This document shows, one piece after another, positions 25,087-39,034 of a stretch of 64,000 nucleotides of DNA. The stretch comes from Pleurodeles waltl (taxonomy: Eukaryota > Chordata > Amphibia > Caudata > Salamandridae): the NCBI RefSeq assembly GCF_031143425.1, contig NC_090444.1:1532444782-1532508781 (forward strand). The letters are read 5' to 3'. The notes below the pieces were generated by a model. It searched no databases. It was not told where the DNA came from and saw nothing but the letters and a program-made list of their open reading frames with translations. The position numbers and the translations under genes are program-made. Within the stretch, counting starts at the first letter, position 1. Each line of letters starts with the position of its first letter.

Positions 25087-27940
25087 TTACTGAAATGTGA
25101 GGAAAAGGTGTTTTTTAGCCAAATTTTGAGGTTTGCCAAGGATTCTGGGTAACAGAACTTGGTCAGAGCCCCACAAGTCACCCCATCTTTTATTCCCCTA
25201 GGTCTCTAGTTTTAAAAAATGCACAGGTTTGGTAGGTTTCCCTAGGTGCCGGCTGAGCTAGAGGCCAAAATCTACAGGTAGGCACTTTGCAAAAAACACC
25301 TCTGTTTTCTGTAAAAAAAATGTGATGTGTCCATGTTGTGTTTTGAGCCATTTCCTGTTTCGGGCGCTATGCCTACCCACACAAGTGAGGTATAAATTTT
25401 ATCGGGAGACTTGGGGGAACGCTGGGTGGAAGGAAATTTGTGGCTCCTCTCAGATTCCAGAACTTTCTGTCACCGAAATGTGAGGAAAACGTGTTTTTTT
25501 AGCCACATTTTGAGGTTTGCAAAAGATTCTGGGTAACAGAACCTGGTCAGATCCCCACAAGTCACCCCGTCTTGTATTCCCCTAGCTCTATAGTTTTCAA
25601 AAATGCACAGGTTTGTTAGGTTTCCATAGGTGCTGGCTGAGGTAGAGGCCAAAATCCTCAGGTAGGCACTTTGCAAAAAACACCTCTGTTTTCTGTAAAA
25701 AAAATTGCTGTATCCACGTTGTGTTTTGGGGCATTTCCTATCGCAGGCGCTAGGCCTACCCACACAAGTGAGGTATCATTTTTATCGGAAGACTTGGGAG
25801 AACGCTGGGTGGAAGGAAATTTGTGGCTCCTCTCAGATTCCAGAACTTTCTGTCACCGAAATGTGAGGAAAACGTGTTTTGTTAGCCAAATTTTGAGGGT
25901 TGCAAAGGATTCTGGGTAACAGAACCTGGTCAGAGCCCCACAAGTCACCCCATCTTGGATTCCCCTAGGTCTCTAGTTTTCAAAAATGCATAGGTTCGGT
26001 AGGTTTCCCTAGGTGCCGGCTGAGCTAGAGGCCAAAATCTAACGGTAGGCACTTTGCAAAAAACACCTCTGTTTTCTGTCAAACAATGTGATGTGTCCAC
26101 GTTGTGTTTTGGGGCATTTCCTGTCGCAGGCGCTTGGCCTACCCACACAAGTGCGGTTTAATTTTTATCGGGAGACTTGGGGGAACGCTGGGCAGAAATA
26201 AATTTTTGGCTCCTCTCAGATTCAAGAACTTTCTGTCACCGAAATGTGAGGAAAACGTGTTTTTTAGCCAGATTCTGAGGTTTGCAAAGGATTCTGGATA
26301 ACAGAACTTGGTCAGAGCCCCACAAGTCACCCCATCTTGGATTACCCTAGGTCGCTAGTTTTCAAAAATGCACAGGTTCGGTAGGTTTCCCTAGGTGCCG
26401 GCTGAGCTAGATGCCAAAATCTAACAGTAGGCACTTTGCAAAAAACACCTCTGTTTTCTGTCAAAAAATGTGATGTGTCCACATTGTGTTTTGGGGCATT
26501 TCCTGTCGCAGGCGCTAGGCCTACCCACAGAAGTGAGGTATCATTTTTATCGAGAGACTTGGGGGAACGCTGGATGGAATTAAATTTGTGGCTCCTCTCA
26601 GATTCCAGAACTTTCTGTCACCGAAATGTGAGGAAAATGTGTTTTGTTAGCCAAATTTTGAGGGTTGCAAAGGATTCTGGGTAACAGAACCTGGTCAGAG
26701 CCCCACAAGTCACCCCATCTTGGATTACCCTAGGTCGCTAGTTTTCAAAAATGCACAGGTTCGGTAGGTTTCCCTAGGTGCCGGCTGAGCTAGATGCCAA
26801 AATCTAACGGTAGGCACTTTGCAAAAAACACCTCTGTTTTCTGTCAAAAAATGTGATGTGTCCACATTGTGTTTTGGGGCATTTCCTGTCGCAGGCGCTA
26901 GGCCTACCCACAGAAGTGAGGTATCATTTTTATCGGGAAATTTGGGGGAACGCTGGATGGAATTAAATTTGTGGCTCCTCTCAGATTCCAGAACTTTCTG
27001 TCACCGAAATGTGAGGAAAACGTGTTTTGTTAGCCAAATTTTGAGGGTTGCAAAGGATTCTGGGTAACAGAACCTGGTCAGAGCCCCACAAGTCACCCCA
27101 TCTTGGATTCCCCTAGGTCTCTAGTTTTAAAAAATGCACAGGTTTGGTAGCTTTCCCTAGGTGCCGGCTGAGCTAGAGGCCAAAATCCACAGGTGGCACT
27201 TTGCAAAAAACACCTCTGTTTTCTGTCAAAAAAATGTGATGTGTCCACGTTGTGTTTTGAGCCATTTCCTGTTGCGGGCGCTATGCCTACCCACACAAGT
27301 GAGGTACCATTTTTATTGGGAGACTTGGGGGAACACTGGGTGGAAAGAAATTTGTGGCTCCTCTCAGATTCCAGAACTTTCTGTCACCGAAATATGAGGA
27401 AAATGTGTTTTTTAGCCAAATGTTGAGGTTTGCAAAGGATTCTGGGTAACAGAACTTGGTCAGAGCCCCAAAAGTCACCCCATCTTGGATTCCCCTAGGT
27501 CTCTAGTTTTCAAAAATGAACAGGTTCAGTAGGTTTCCCTAGGTGCCGGCTGAGCTAGAGGCCAAAATCTACAGGTAGGCACTTTGCAAAAAACACCTCT
27601 GTTTTCTGTCAAAAAATGTGATGTGTCCACATTGTGTTTTGGGGAATTTCCTGTCGCAGGCGCTAGGCCTACCCACACAAGTGAGGTATAATTTTTATCG
27701 GAAGACTTGGGGGAACGCTGGGTAGAAGGAAATTGTGGCTCCTCTTAGATTCCAGAACTTTCTGTCACCAAAATGTGAGGAAAACGTGTTTTTTAGCCAG
27801 ATTCTGAGGTTTGCAAAGGATTCTGGGTAACAGAACTTGGTCAGAGCCCCACAAGTCACCCCATCTTGGATTCCCCTAGGTCTCTAGTTTTCAAAAATGT
27901 ACAGGTTCGGTAGGTTTCCCTAAGTGCCGGCTGAGCTAGA
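25087..27940 (+). repeat. B-K-D-G-F-F-A-I run, leading into the HOR zone
   Basis: The rest of the B unit (24881, 'gttactgaaatg') is followed by units at 25263 (K), 25647 (D), 26030 (G, 'gtcaaacaatg', 'gcgcttggcc'), 26412 (F), 26795 (F), 27178 (A) and 27560 (I, 'ggggaatttcc' with 'cttagattcc'). This follows the circular order B-K-D-G-F-A-I with C missing and F doubled. The next unit, at 27941, is E. Confidence 0.78.
26412..27177 (+). repeat. Tandem doublet of the F unit
   Basis: The two adjacent units at 26412 and 26795 are both F ('cccacagaagtg', 'ggatggaattaaat'). Each is preceded by the 'gattaccctaggtcgctag' end that normally precedes F. They differ at a few places, such as 'cgagagacttggg' versus 'cgggaaatttggg' and 'aaaatgtgttttg' versus 'aaaacgtgttttg'. 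This is the simplest case of a one-unit gain in the window. Confidence 0.8.
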
Positions 27941-29852
27941 GGCCAAAATCTAACAGTAGGCACTTTGCAAAAAATACCTCTGTTTTCTGTCAAAAAATGT
28001 GATGTGTCCACGTTGTGTTTTGGGGCATTTCCTGTCGCAGGCGATAGGCCTACCCACACAAGTGAGGTATCATTTTTATCGGGAGACTTGGGGGAATGCT
28101 TGGTGGAACGAAATTTGGGGCTCCTCTCAGATTCCAGAACTTTCTGTCACCGAAATGTGAGGAAAATGTGTTTTTTAGCCAAATTTTGAGGTTTGCAAAG
28201 GATTCTGGGTAACAGAACTTGGTCAGAGCCCCACAAGTCGCCCCATCTTGGATTCCCCTAGGTCTCTAGTTTTCAAAAATGCACAGGTTCGGTAGGTTTC
28301 CCTAGGTGCCGGCTGAGCTAGAGGCCAAAATCTAACGGTAGGCACTTTGCAAAAAACACCTCTGTTTTCTGTCAAAAAATGTGATGTGTCCACATTGAGT
28401 TTTGGGGCATTTTCTGTTGCAGGCGCTAGGCCTACCCACACAAGTGAGGTATCATTTTTATCGGGAGACTTGGGGGAACGCTGGATGGAAGGAAATTTGT
28501 GGCTCCTTTCAGATTCCAGAACTTTCTGTTACTGAAATGTGAGGAAAAGGTGTTTTTTAGCCAAATTTTGAGGTTTGCCAAGGATTCTGGGTAACAGAAC
28601 TTGGTCAGAGCCCCACAAGTCACCCCATCTTTTATTCCCCTAGGTCTCTAGTTTTAAAAAATGCACAGGTTTGGTAGGTTTCCCTAGGTGCCGGCTGAGC
28701 TAGAGGCCAAAATCTACAGGTAGGCACTTTGCAAAAAACACCTCTGTTTTCTGTCAAACAATGTGATGTGTCCACGTTGTGTTTTGGGTCATTTCCTGTC
28801 GCAGGCGCTTGGCCTACCCACACAAGTGCGGTATAATTTTTATCGGGAGACTTGGGGGAACGCTGGGCAGAAAGAAATTTTTGGCTCCTCTCAGATTCAA
28901 GAACTTTCTGTCACCGAAATGTGAGGAAAACGTGTTTTTTAGCCAGATTCTGAGGTTTGCAAAGGATTCTGGATAACAGAACTTGGTCAGAGCCCCACAA
29001 GTCACCCCATCTTGGATTACCCTAGGTCACTAGTTTTCAAAAATGCACAGGTTCGGTAGGTTTCCCTAGGTGCCGGCTGAGCTAGATGCCAAAATCTAAC
29101 AGTAGGCACTTTGCAAAAAACACCTCTGTTTTCTGTCAAAAAATGTGATGTGTCCACATTGTGTTTTGGGGCATTTCCTGTCGCAGGCGCTAGGCCTACC
29201 CACAGAAGTGAGGTATCATTTTTATCGGGAAATTTGGGGGAACGCTGGATGGAATTAAATTTGTGGCTCCTCTCAGATTCCAGAACTTTCTGTCACCGAA
29301 ATGTGAGGAAAACGTGTTTTGTTAGCCAAATTTTGAGGGTTGCAAAGGATTCTGGGTAACAGAACCTGGTCAGAGCCCCTCAAGTCACCCCATCTTGGAT
29401 TCCCCTAGGTCTCTAGTTTTAAAAAATGCACAGATTTGGTAGGTTTCCCTAGGTGCCGGCTGAGCTAGAGGCCAAAATCTACAGGTAGGCACTTTGCAAA
29501 AAACACCTCTGTTTTCTGTGAAAAAAATGTGATGTGTCCACGTTGTGTTTTGAGCCATTTCCTGTTGCGGGCGCTATGCCTACCCACACAAGTGAGGTAC
29601 CATTTTTATTGGGAGACTTGGGGGAACACTGGGTGGAAAGAAATTTGTGGCTCCTCTCAGATTCCAGAACTTTCTGTCACCGAAATATGAGGAAAACGTG
29701 TTTTTTAGCCAAATTTTGAGGTTTGCAAAGGATTCTGGGTAACAGAACTTGGTCAGAGCCCCACAAGTCACCCCATCTTGGATTCCCCTAGGTCTCTAGT
29801 TTTCAAAAATGAACAGGTTCGGTAGGTTTCCCTAGGTGCCGGCTGAGCTAGA
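27941..29852 (+). repeat. Five-unit HOR, copy 1 (E-B-G-F-A, 1912 bp)
   Basis: Unit starts: 27941 (E), 28323 (B), 28705 (G), 29087 (F), 29470 (A). The E unit has private variants 'gcttggtggaacg' and 'tttggggctcc'. B carries 'gttgcaggcg' and 'gttactgaaatg'; G carries 'tttgggtcattt'. The order equals the 8-unit HOR downstream minus C', K and D. Confidence 0.88.
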
Positions 29853-31764
29853 GGCCAAAATCTAACGGTAGGCACTTTGCAAAAAACACCTCTGTTTTCT
29901 GTCAAAAAATGTGATGTGTCCACATTGAGTTTTGGGGCATTTTCTGTTGCAGGCGCTAGGCCTACCCACACAAGTGAGGTATCATTTTTATCGGGAGACT
30001 TGGGGGAATGCTGGGTGGAACGAAATTTGGGGCTCCTCTCAGATTCCAGAACTTTCTGTCACCGAAATGTGAGGAAAATGTGTTTTTTAGCCAAATTTTG
30101 AGGTTTGCAAAGGATTCTGGGTAACAGAACTTGGTCAGAGCCCCACAAGTCGCCCCATCTTGGATTCCCCTAGGTCTCTAGTTTTCAAAAATGCACAGGT
30201 TCGGTAGGTTTCCCTAGGTGCCGGCTGAGCTAGAGGCCAAAATCTAACGGTAGGCACTTTGCAAAAAACACCTCTGTTTTCTGTCAAAAAATGTGATGTG
30301 TCCACATTGAGTTTTGGGGCATTTTCTGTTGCAGGCGCTAGGCCTACCCACACAAGTGAGGTATCATTTTTATCGGGAGACTTGGGGGAACGCTGGATGG
30401 AAGGAAATTTGTGGCTCCTTTCAGATTCCAGAACTTTCTGTTACTGAAATGTGAGGAAAAGGTGTTTTTTAGCCAAATTTTGAGGTTTGCCAAGGATTCT
30501 GGGTAACAGAACTTGGTCAGAGCCCCACAAGTCACCCCATCTTTTATTCCCCTAGGTCTCTAGTTTTAAAAAATGCACAGGTTTGGTAGGTTTCCCTAGG
30601 TGCCGGCTGAGCTAGAGGCCAAAATCTACAGGTAGGCACTTTGCAAAAAACACCTCTATTTTCTGTCAAACAATGTGATGTGTCCACGTTGTGTTTTGGG
30701 TCATTTCCTGTCGCAGGCGCTTGGCCTACCCACACAAGTGCGGTATAATTTTTATCGGGAGACTTGGGGGAACGCTGGGCAGAAAGAAATTTTTGGCTCC
30801 TCTCAGATTCAAGAACTTTCTGTCACCGAAATGTGAGGAAAACGTGTTTTTTAGCCAGATTCTGAGGTTTGCAAAGGATTCTGGATAACAGAACTTGGTC
30901 AGAGCCCCACAAGTCACCCCATCTTGGATTACCCTAGGTCGCTAGTTTTCAAAAATGCACAGGTTCGGTAGGTTTCCCTAGGTGCCGGCTGAGCTAGATG
31001 CCAAAATCTAACAGTAGGCACTTTGCAAAAAACACCTCTGTTTTCTGTCAAAAAATGTGATGTGTCCACATTGTGTTTTGGGGCATTTCCTGTCGCAGGC
31101 GCTAGGCCTACCCACAGAAGTGAGGTATCATTTTTATCGGGAAATTTGGGGGAACGCTGGATGGAATTAAATTTGTGGCTCCTCTCAGATTCCAGAACTT
31201 TCTGTCACCGAAATGTGAGGAAAACGTGTTTTGTTAGCCAAATTTTGAGGGTTGCAAAGGATTCTGGGTAACAGAACCTGGTCAGAGCCCCTCAAGTCAC
31301 CCCATCTTGGATTCCCCTAGGTCTCTAGTTTTAAAAAATGCACAGGTTTGGTAGGTTTCCCTAGGTGCCGGCTGAGCTAGAGGCCAAAATCTACAGGTAG
31401 GCACTTTGCAAAAAACACCTCTGTTTTCTGTCAAAAAAATGTGATGTGTCCACGTTGTGTTTTGAGCCATTTCCTGTTGCGGGCGCTATGCCTACCCACA
31501 CAAGTGAGGTACCATTTTTATTGGGAGACTTGGGGGAACACTGGGTGGAAAGAAATTTGTGGCTCCTCTCAGATTCCAGAACTTTCTGTCACCGAAATAT
31601 GAGGAAAACGTGTTTTTTAGCCAAATTTTGAGGTTTGCAAAGGATTCTGGGTAACAGAACTTGGTCAGAGCCCCACAAGTCACCCCATCTTGGATTCCCC
31701 TAGGTCTCTAGTTTTCAAAAATGAACAGGTTCAGTAGGTTTCCCTAGGTGCCGGCTGAGCTAGA
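29853..31764 (+). repeat. Five-unit HOR, copy 2
   Basis: Unit starts: 29853 (B/E hybrid), 30235 (B), 30617 (G), 30999 (F), 31382 (A). The first unit begins like B ('cattgagtttt', 'gttgcaggcg') and switches to the E unit of copy 1 by 'gggtggaacg' and 'tttggggctcc', near 29990-30015. The remaining units match copy 1 at offset 1912 with few changes, for example 'cacctctatttt' at 30657 versus 'ctctgtttt'. Confidence 0.87.
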
Positions 31765-34700
31765 GGCCAAAATCTACAGGTAGGCACTTTGCAAAAAACA
31801 CCTCTGTTTTCTGTCAAAAAATGTGATGTGACCACGTTGTGTTTTGGGGCATTTCCTGTCGCAGGCGATAGGCCTACCCACACAAGTGAGGTATCATTTT
31901 TATCGGGAGACTTGGGGGAATGCTGGGTGGAACGAAATTTGTGGCTCCTCTCAGATTCCAGAACTTTCTGTCACCGAAATGTGAGGAAAATGTGTTTTTT
32001 AGCCAAATTTTGAGGTTTGCAAAGGATTCTGGGTAACAGAACTTGGTCAGAGCCCCACAAGTCGCCCCATCTTGGATTCCCCTAGGTCTCTAGTTTTCAA
32101 AAATGCACAGGTTCGGTAGGTTTCCCTAGGTGCCGGCTGAGCTAGAGGCCAAAATCTAACGGTAGGCACTTTGCAAAAAACACCTCTGTTTTCTGTCAAA
32201 AAATGTGATGTGTCCACATTGAGTTTTGGGGCATTTTCTGTCGCAGGCGCTAGGCCTACCCACACAAGTGAGGTATCATTTTTATCGGGAGACTTGGGGG
32301 AACGCTGGATGGAGGAAATTTGTGGCTCCTTTCAGATTCCAGAACTTTCTGTTACTGAAATGTGAGGAAAAGGTGTTTTTTAGCCAAATTTTGAGGTTTG
32401 CCAAGGATTCTGGGTAACAGAACTTGGTCAGAGCCCCACAAGTCACCCCATCTTGGATTCCCCTAGGTCTCTAGTTTTCAAAAATGCACAGGTTCGGTAG
32501 GTTTCCCTAGGTGCCGGCTGAGCTAGAGGCCAAAATCTAACAGTAGGCACTTTTAAAAAAACACCTCTGTTTTCTGTCAAAAAATGTGATGTGTCCATGT
32601 TGTGTTTTGGGGCATTTCCTGTCGCAGGCGCTAGGCCTACCCACACAAGTGAGGTATCATTTTTATCGGAAGACGTGGGAGAACGCTGGGTGGAAGGAAA
32701 TTTGTGGCTCCTCTCAGATTCCAGAACTTTCTGTCACAGAAATGTGAGGAAAACGTGTTTTGTTAGCCAAATTTTGAGGGTTGCAAAGGATTCTGGGTAA
32801 CAGAACCTGGTCAGAGCCCCACAAGTCACCCCATCTTTTATTCCCCTAGGTCTCTAGTTTTAAAAAATGCACAGGTTTGGTAGGTTTCCCTAGGTGCCGG
32901 CTGAGCTAGAGGCCAAAATCTACAGGTAGGCACTTTGCAAAAAACACCTCTGTTTTCTGTAAAAAAAAATGTGATGTGTCCACGTTGTGTTTTGAGCCAT
33001 TTCCTGTTGCGGGCGCTATGCCTACCCACACAAGTGAGGTATAAATTTTATCGGGAGACTTGGGGGAACGCTGGGTGGAAGGAAATTTGTGGCTCCTCTC
33101 AGATTCCAGAACTTTCAGTCACCGAAATGTGAGGAAAACGTGTTTTTTTAGCCACATTTTGAGGTTTGCAAAAGATTCTGGGTAACAGAACCTGGTCAGA
33201 TCCCCACAAGTCACCCCGTCTTGTATTCCCCTAGCTCTATAGTTTTCAAAAATGCACAGGTTTGTTAGGTTTCCCTAGGTGCTGGCTGAGCTAGAGGCCA
33301 AAATCCTCAGGTAGGCACTTTGCAAAAAACACCTCTGTTTTCTGTAAAAAAAATTGCTGTATCCACGTTGTGTTTTGGGGCATTTCCTATCGCAGGCGCT
33401 AGGCCTACCCACACAAGTGAGGTATCATTTTTATCGGAAGACTTGGGAGAACGCTGGGTGGAAGGAAATTTGTGGCTCCTCTCAGATTCCAGAACTTTCT
33501 GTCACCGAAATGTGAGGAAAACGTGTTTTGTTAGCCAAATTTTGAGGGTTGCAAAGGATTCTGGGTAACAGAACCTGGTCAGAGCCCCACAAGTCACCCC
33601 ATCTTGGATTCCCCTAGGACTCTAGTTTTCAAAAATGCATAGGTTTGGTAGGTTTCCCTAGGTGCCGGCTGAGCTAGAGGCCAAAATCTAACAGTAGGCA
33701 CTTTGCAAAAAACACCTCTGTTTTCTGTCAAACAATGTGATGTGTCCATGTTGTGTTTTGGGGCATTTCCTGTCGCAGGCGCTTGGCCTACCCACACAAG
33801 TGAGGTATAATTTTTATCGGGAGACTTGGGGGAACGCTGGGTAGAAATAAATTTTTGGCTCCTCTCAGATTCAAGAACTTTCTGTCACCGAAATGTGAGG
33901 AAAACGTGTTTTTTAGCCAGATTCTGAGGTTTGCAAAGGATTCTGGATAACAGAACTTGGTCAGAGCCCCACAAGTCACCCCATCTTGGATTACCCTAGG
34001 TCTCTAGTTTTAAAAAATGCACAGGTTCGGTAGGTTTCCCTAGGTGCCGGCTGAGCTAGATGCCAAAATCTAACGGTAGGCACTTTGCAAAAAACACCTC
34101 TGTTTTCTGTCAACAAATGTGATGTGTCCACATTGTGTTTTGGGGCATTTCCTGTCGCAGGCGCTAGGCCTACCCACAGAAGTGAGGTATCATTTTTATC
34201 GGGAAATTTGGGGGAACGCTGGATGGAATTAAATTTGTGGCTCCTCTCAGATTCCAGAACTTTCTGTCACCGAAATATGAGGAAAACGTGTTTTTTAGCC
34301 AAATTTTGAGGTTTGCAAAGGATTCTGGGTAACAGAACTTGGTCAGAGCCCCACAAGTCACCCCATCTTGGATTCCCCTAGGTCTCTAGTTTTCAAAAAT
34401 GAACAGGTTCAGTAGGTTTCCCTAGGTGCCGGCTGAGCTAGAGGCCAAAATCTACAGGTAGGCACTTTGCAAAAAACACCTCTGTTTTCTGTCAACAAAA
34501 ATGTGATGTGTCCACGTTGTGTTTTGAGCCATTTCCTGTTGCGGGCGCTATGCCTACCCACACAAGTGAGGTACCATTTTTATTGGGAGACTTGGGGGAA
34601 CACTGGGTGGAAAGAAATTTGTGGCTCCTCTCAGATTCCAGAACTTTCTGTCACCGAAATATGAGGAAAACGTGTTTTTTAGCCAAATTTTGAGGTTTGC

Positions 34701-34826
34701 AAAGGATTCTGGGTAACAGAACTTGGTCAGAGCCCCACAAGTCACCCCATCTTGGATTCCCCTAGGTCTCTAGTTTTCAAAAATGAACAGGTTCAGTAGG
34801 TTTCCCTAGGTGCCGGCTGAGCTAGA
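31765..34826 (+). repeat. Eight-unit HOR, copy 1 (E-B-C'-K-D-G-F-A, 3062 bp)
   Basis: Unit starts: 31765 (E, 'gtgaccacg'), 32147 (B with a one-base deletion, 'ggatggaggaaat'), 32528 (C', 'gaagacgtggg', 'cacagaaatg'), 32911 (K), 33296 (D), 33679 (G, 'gtagaaataaat'), 34061 (F with an A-type 3' end), 34443 (A, 'gtcaacaaaaatg'). All eight recur in order at 34827-37888. In this copy the F unit switches to A-type sequence after 'ctgtcaccgaaatatg' near 34275. Confidence 0.89.
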
Positions 34827-37800
34827 GGCCAAAATCTACAGGTAGGCACTTTGCAAAAAACACCTCTGTTTTCTGTCAAAAAATGTGATGTGACCACGTT
34901 GTGTTTTGGGGCATTTCCTGTCGCAGGCGATAGGCCTACCCACACAAGTGAGGTATCATTTTTATCGGGAGACTTGGGGGAATGCTGGGTGGAACGAAAT
35001 TTGTGGCTCCTCTCAGATTCCAGAACTTTCTGTCACCGAAATGTGAGGAAAATGTGTTTTTTAGCCAAATTTTGAGGTTTGCAAAGGATTCTGGGTAACA
35101 GAACTTGGTCAGAGCCCCACAAGTCGCCCCATCTTGGATTCCCCTAGGTCTCTAGTTTTCAAAAATGCACAGGTTCGGTAGGTTTCCCTAGGTGCCGGCT
35201 GAGCTAGAGGCCAAAATCTAACGGTAGGCACTTTGCAAAAAACACCTCTGTTTTCTGTCAAAAAATGTGATGTGTCCACATTGAGTTTTGGGGCATTTTC
35301 TGTCGCAGGCGCTAGGCCTACCCACACAAGTGAGGTATCATTTTTATCGGGAGACTTGGGGGAACGCTGGATGGAGGAAATTTGTGGCTCCTTTCAGATT
35401 CCAGAACTTTCTGTTACTGAAATGTGAGGAAAAGGTGTTTTTTAGCCAAATTTTGAGGTTTGCCAAGGATTCTGGGTAACAGAACTTGGTCAGAGCCCCA
35501 CAAGTCACCCCATCTTGGATTCCCCTAGGTCTCTAGTTTTCAAAAATGCACAGGTTCGGTAGGTTTCCCTAGGTGCCGGCTGAGCTAGAGGCCAAAATCT
35601 AACAGTAGGCACTTTTAAAAAAACACCTCTGTTTTCTGTCAAAAAATGTGATGTGTCCATGTTGTGTTTTGGGGCATTTCCTGTCGCAGGCGCTAGGCCT
35701 ACCCACACAAGTGAGGTATCATTTTTATCGGAAGACGTGGGAGAACGCTGGGTGGAAGGAAATTTGTGGCTCCTCTCAGATTCCAGAACTTTCTGTCACA
35801 GAAATGTGAGGAAAACGTGTTTTGTTAGCCAAATTTTGAGGGTTGCAAAGGATTCTGGGTAACAGAACCTGGTCAGAGCCCCACAAGTCACCCCATCTTT
35901 TATTCCCCTAGGTCTCTAGTTTTAAAAAATGCACAGGTTTGGTAGGTTTCCCTAGGTGCCGGCTGAGCTAGAGGCCAAAATCTACAGGTAGGCACTTTGC
36001 AAAAAACACCTCTGTTTTCTGTAAAAAAAAATGTGATGTGTCCACGTTGTGTTTTGAGCCATTTCCTGTTGCGGGCGCTATGCCTACCCACACAAGTGAG
36101 GTATAAATTTTATCGGGAGACTTGGGGGAACGCTGGGTGGAAGGAAATTTGTGGCTCCTCTCAGATTCCAGAACTTTCAGTCACCGAAATGTGAGGAAAA
36201 CGTGTTTTTTTAGCCACATTTTGAGGTTTGCAAAAGATTCTGGGTAACAGAACCTGGTCAGATCCCCACAAGTCACCCCGTCTTGTATTCCCCTAGCTCT
36301 ATAGTTTTCAAAAATGCACAGGTTTGTTAGGTTTCCCTAGGTGCTGGCTGAGCTAGAGGCCAAAATCCTCAGGTAGGCACTTTGCAAAAAACACCTCTGT
36401 TTTCTGTAAAAAAAATTGCTGTATCCACGTTGTGTTTTGGGGCATTTCCTATCGCAGGCGCTAGGCCTACCCACACAAGTGAGGTATCATTTTTATCGGA
36501 AGACTTGGGAGAACGCTGGGTGGAAGGAAATTTGTGGCTCCTCTCAGATTCCAGAACTTTCTGTCACCGAAATGTGAGGAAAACGTGTTTTGTTAGCCAA
36601 ATTTTGAGGGTTGCAAAGGATTCTGGGTAACAGAACCTGGTCAGAGCCCCACAAGTCACCCCATCTTGGATTCCCCTAGGACTCTAGTTTTCAAAAATGC
36701 ATAGGTTTGGTAGGTTTCCCTAGGTGCCGGCTGAGCTAGAGGCCAAAATCTAACAGTAGGCACTTTGCAAAAAACACCTCTGTTTTCTGTCAAACAATGT
36801 GATGTGTCCATGTTGTGTTTTGGGGCATTTCCTGTCGCAGGCGCTTGGCCTACCCACACAAGTGAGGTATAATTTTTATCGGGAGACTTGGGGGAACGCT
36901 GGGTAGAAATAAATTTTTGGCTCCTCTCAGATTCAAGAACTTTCTGTCACCGAAATGTGAGGAAAACGTGTTTTTTAGCCAGATTCTGAGGTTTGCAAAG
37001 GATTCTGGATAACAGAACTTGGTCAGAGCCCCACAAGTCACCCCATCTTGGATTACCCTAGGTCTCTAGTTTTAAAAAATGCACAGGTTCGGTAGGTTTC
37101 CCTAGGTGCCGGCTGAGCTAGATGCCAAAATCTAACGGTAGGCACTTTGCAAAAAACACCTCTGTTTTCTGTCAACAAATGTGATGTGTCCACATTGTGT
37201 TTTGGGGCATTTCCTGTCGCAGGCGCTAGGCCTACCCACAGAAGTGAGGTATCATTTTTATCGGGAAATTTGGGGGAACGCTGGATGGAATTAAATTTGT
37301 GGCTCCTCTCAGATTCCAGAACTTTCTGTCACCGAAATGTGAGGAAAACGTGTTTCGTTAGCCAAATTTTGAGGGTTGCAAAGGATTCTGGGTAACAGAA
37401 CCTGGTCAGAGCCCCACAAGTCACCCCATCTTGGATTCCCCTAGGTCTCTAGTTTTAAAAAATGCACAGGTTTGGTAGGTTTCCCTAGGTGCCGGCTGAG
37501 CTAGAGGCCAAAATCCACAGGTAGGCACTTTGCAAAAAACACCTCTGTTTTCTGTCAAAAAAATGTGATGTGTCCACGTTGTGTTTTGAGCCATTTCCTG
37601 TTGCGGGAGCTATGCCTACCCACACAAGTGAGGTACCATTTTTATTGGGAGACTTGGGGGAACACTGGGTGGAAAGAAATTTGTGGTTCCTCTCAGATTC
37701 CAGAACTTTCTGTCACCGAAATATGAGGAAAACGTGTTTTTTAGCCAAATGTTGAGGTTTGCAAAGGATTCTGGGTAACAGAACTTGGTCAGAGCCCCAC

Positions 37801-37888
37801 AAGTCACCCCATCTTGGATTCCCCTAGGTCTCTAGTTTTCAAAAATGAACAGGTTCAGTAGGTTTCCCTAGGTGCCGGCTGAGCTAGA
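34827..37888 (+). repeat. Eight-unit HOR, copy 2
   Basis: Unit starts: 34827 (E), 35209 (B), 35590 (C'), 35973 (K), 36358 (D), 36741 (G), 37123 (F, complete, with 'tttcgttagcc'), 37506 (A, with 'gggagctatgcc' and 'aaatgttgagg'). The one-base B deletion, 'gaagacgtggg' and 'aggactctag' are shared with copy 1. The first six units look almost identical between copies; the last two differ because copy 1 has a hybrid F/A unit. Confidence 0.89.
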
Positions 37889-39034
37889 GGCCAAAATCTA
37901 CAGGTAGGCACTTTGCAAAAAACACCTCTGTTTTCTGTCAAAAAATGTGATGTGTCCACATTGTGTTTTGGGGAATTTCCTGTCGCAGGCGCTAGGCCTA
38001 CCCACACAAGTGAGGTATAATTTTTATCGGAAGACTTGGGGGAACGCTGGGTAGAAGTAAATTTGTGGCTCCTCTTAGATTCCAGAACTTTCTGTCATCG
38101 AAATGTGAGGAAAACATGTTTTTTAGCCAGATTCTGAGGTTTGCAAAGGATTCTGGGTAACAGAACTTGGTCAGAGCCCCACAAGTCACCCCATCCTGGA
38201 TTCCCCTAGGTCTCTAGTTTTCAAAAATGCACAGGTTCGGCAGGTTTCCCTAGGTGCCGGCTGAGCTAGAGGACAAAATCTAACAGTAGGCACTTTGCAA
38301 AAAATACCTCTGTTTTCTGTCAAAAAATGTGATGTGTCCACGTTGTGTTTTGGGGCATTTCCTGTCGCAGGCGATAGGCCTACCCACACAAGTGAGGTAT
38401 CATTTTTATCGGGAGACTTGGGGGAATGCTGGGTGGAACGAAATTTGTGGCTCCTCTCAGATTCCAGAACTTTCTGTCACCGAAATGTGAGGAAAAAGTG
38501 TTTTTTAGCCAAATTTTGAGGTTTGCAAAGGATTCTGGGTAACAGAACTTGGTCAGAGCCCCACAAGTCGCCCCATCTTGGATTCCCCTAGGTCTCTAGT
38601 TTTCAAAAATGCACAGGTTCGGTAGGTTTCCCTAGGTGCCGGCTGAGCTAGAGGCCAAAATCTAACGGTAGGCACTTTGCAAAAAACACCTCTGTTTTCT
38701 GTCAAAAAATGTGGTGTGTCCACATTGAGTTTTGGGGCATTTTCTGTCGCAGGCGCTAGGCCTACCCACACAAGTGAGGTATCATTTTTATCGGGAGACT
38801 TGGGGGAACGCTGGATGGAAGGAAATTTGTGGCTCCTTTCAGATTCCAGAACTTTCTGTCACCGAAATGTGAGGAAAAGGTGTTTTTTAGCCAAATTTTG
38901 AGGTTTGCCAAGGATTCTGGGTAACAGAACCTGGTCAGAGCCCCACAAGTCACCCGATCTTGGATTCCCCTACGTCTCTAGTTTTCAAAAATGCACAGGT
39001 TCGGTAGGTTTCCCTAGGTGCCGGCTGAGCTAGA
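37889..39034 (+). repeat. I-E-B run
   Basis: Units start at 37889 (I, 'gtagaagtaaat', 'cttagattcc'), 38271 (E, with 'ggacaaaatc') and 38653 (B, 'gtggtgtgtcc'). They continue the order A-I-E-B from the preceding 8-unit HOR. This B keeps 'gtcaccgaaatg' rather than the 'gttactgaaatg' of the B units at 28-35 kb. Confidence 0.8.

Noticed and set aside
26185..26215. AATAAA in G units ('gaaataaattttt') as a polyadenylation signal
   Set aside because: It is a subtype variant inside the satellite with no transcript or gene to serve.
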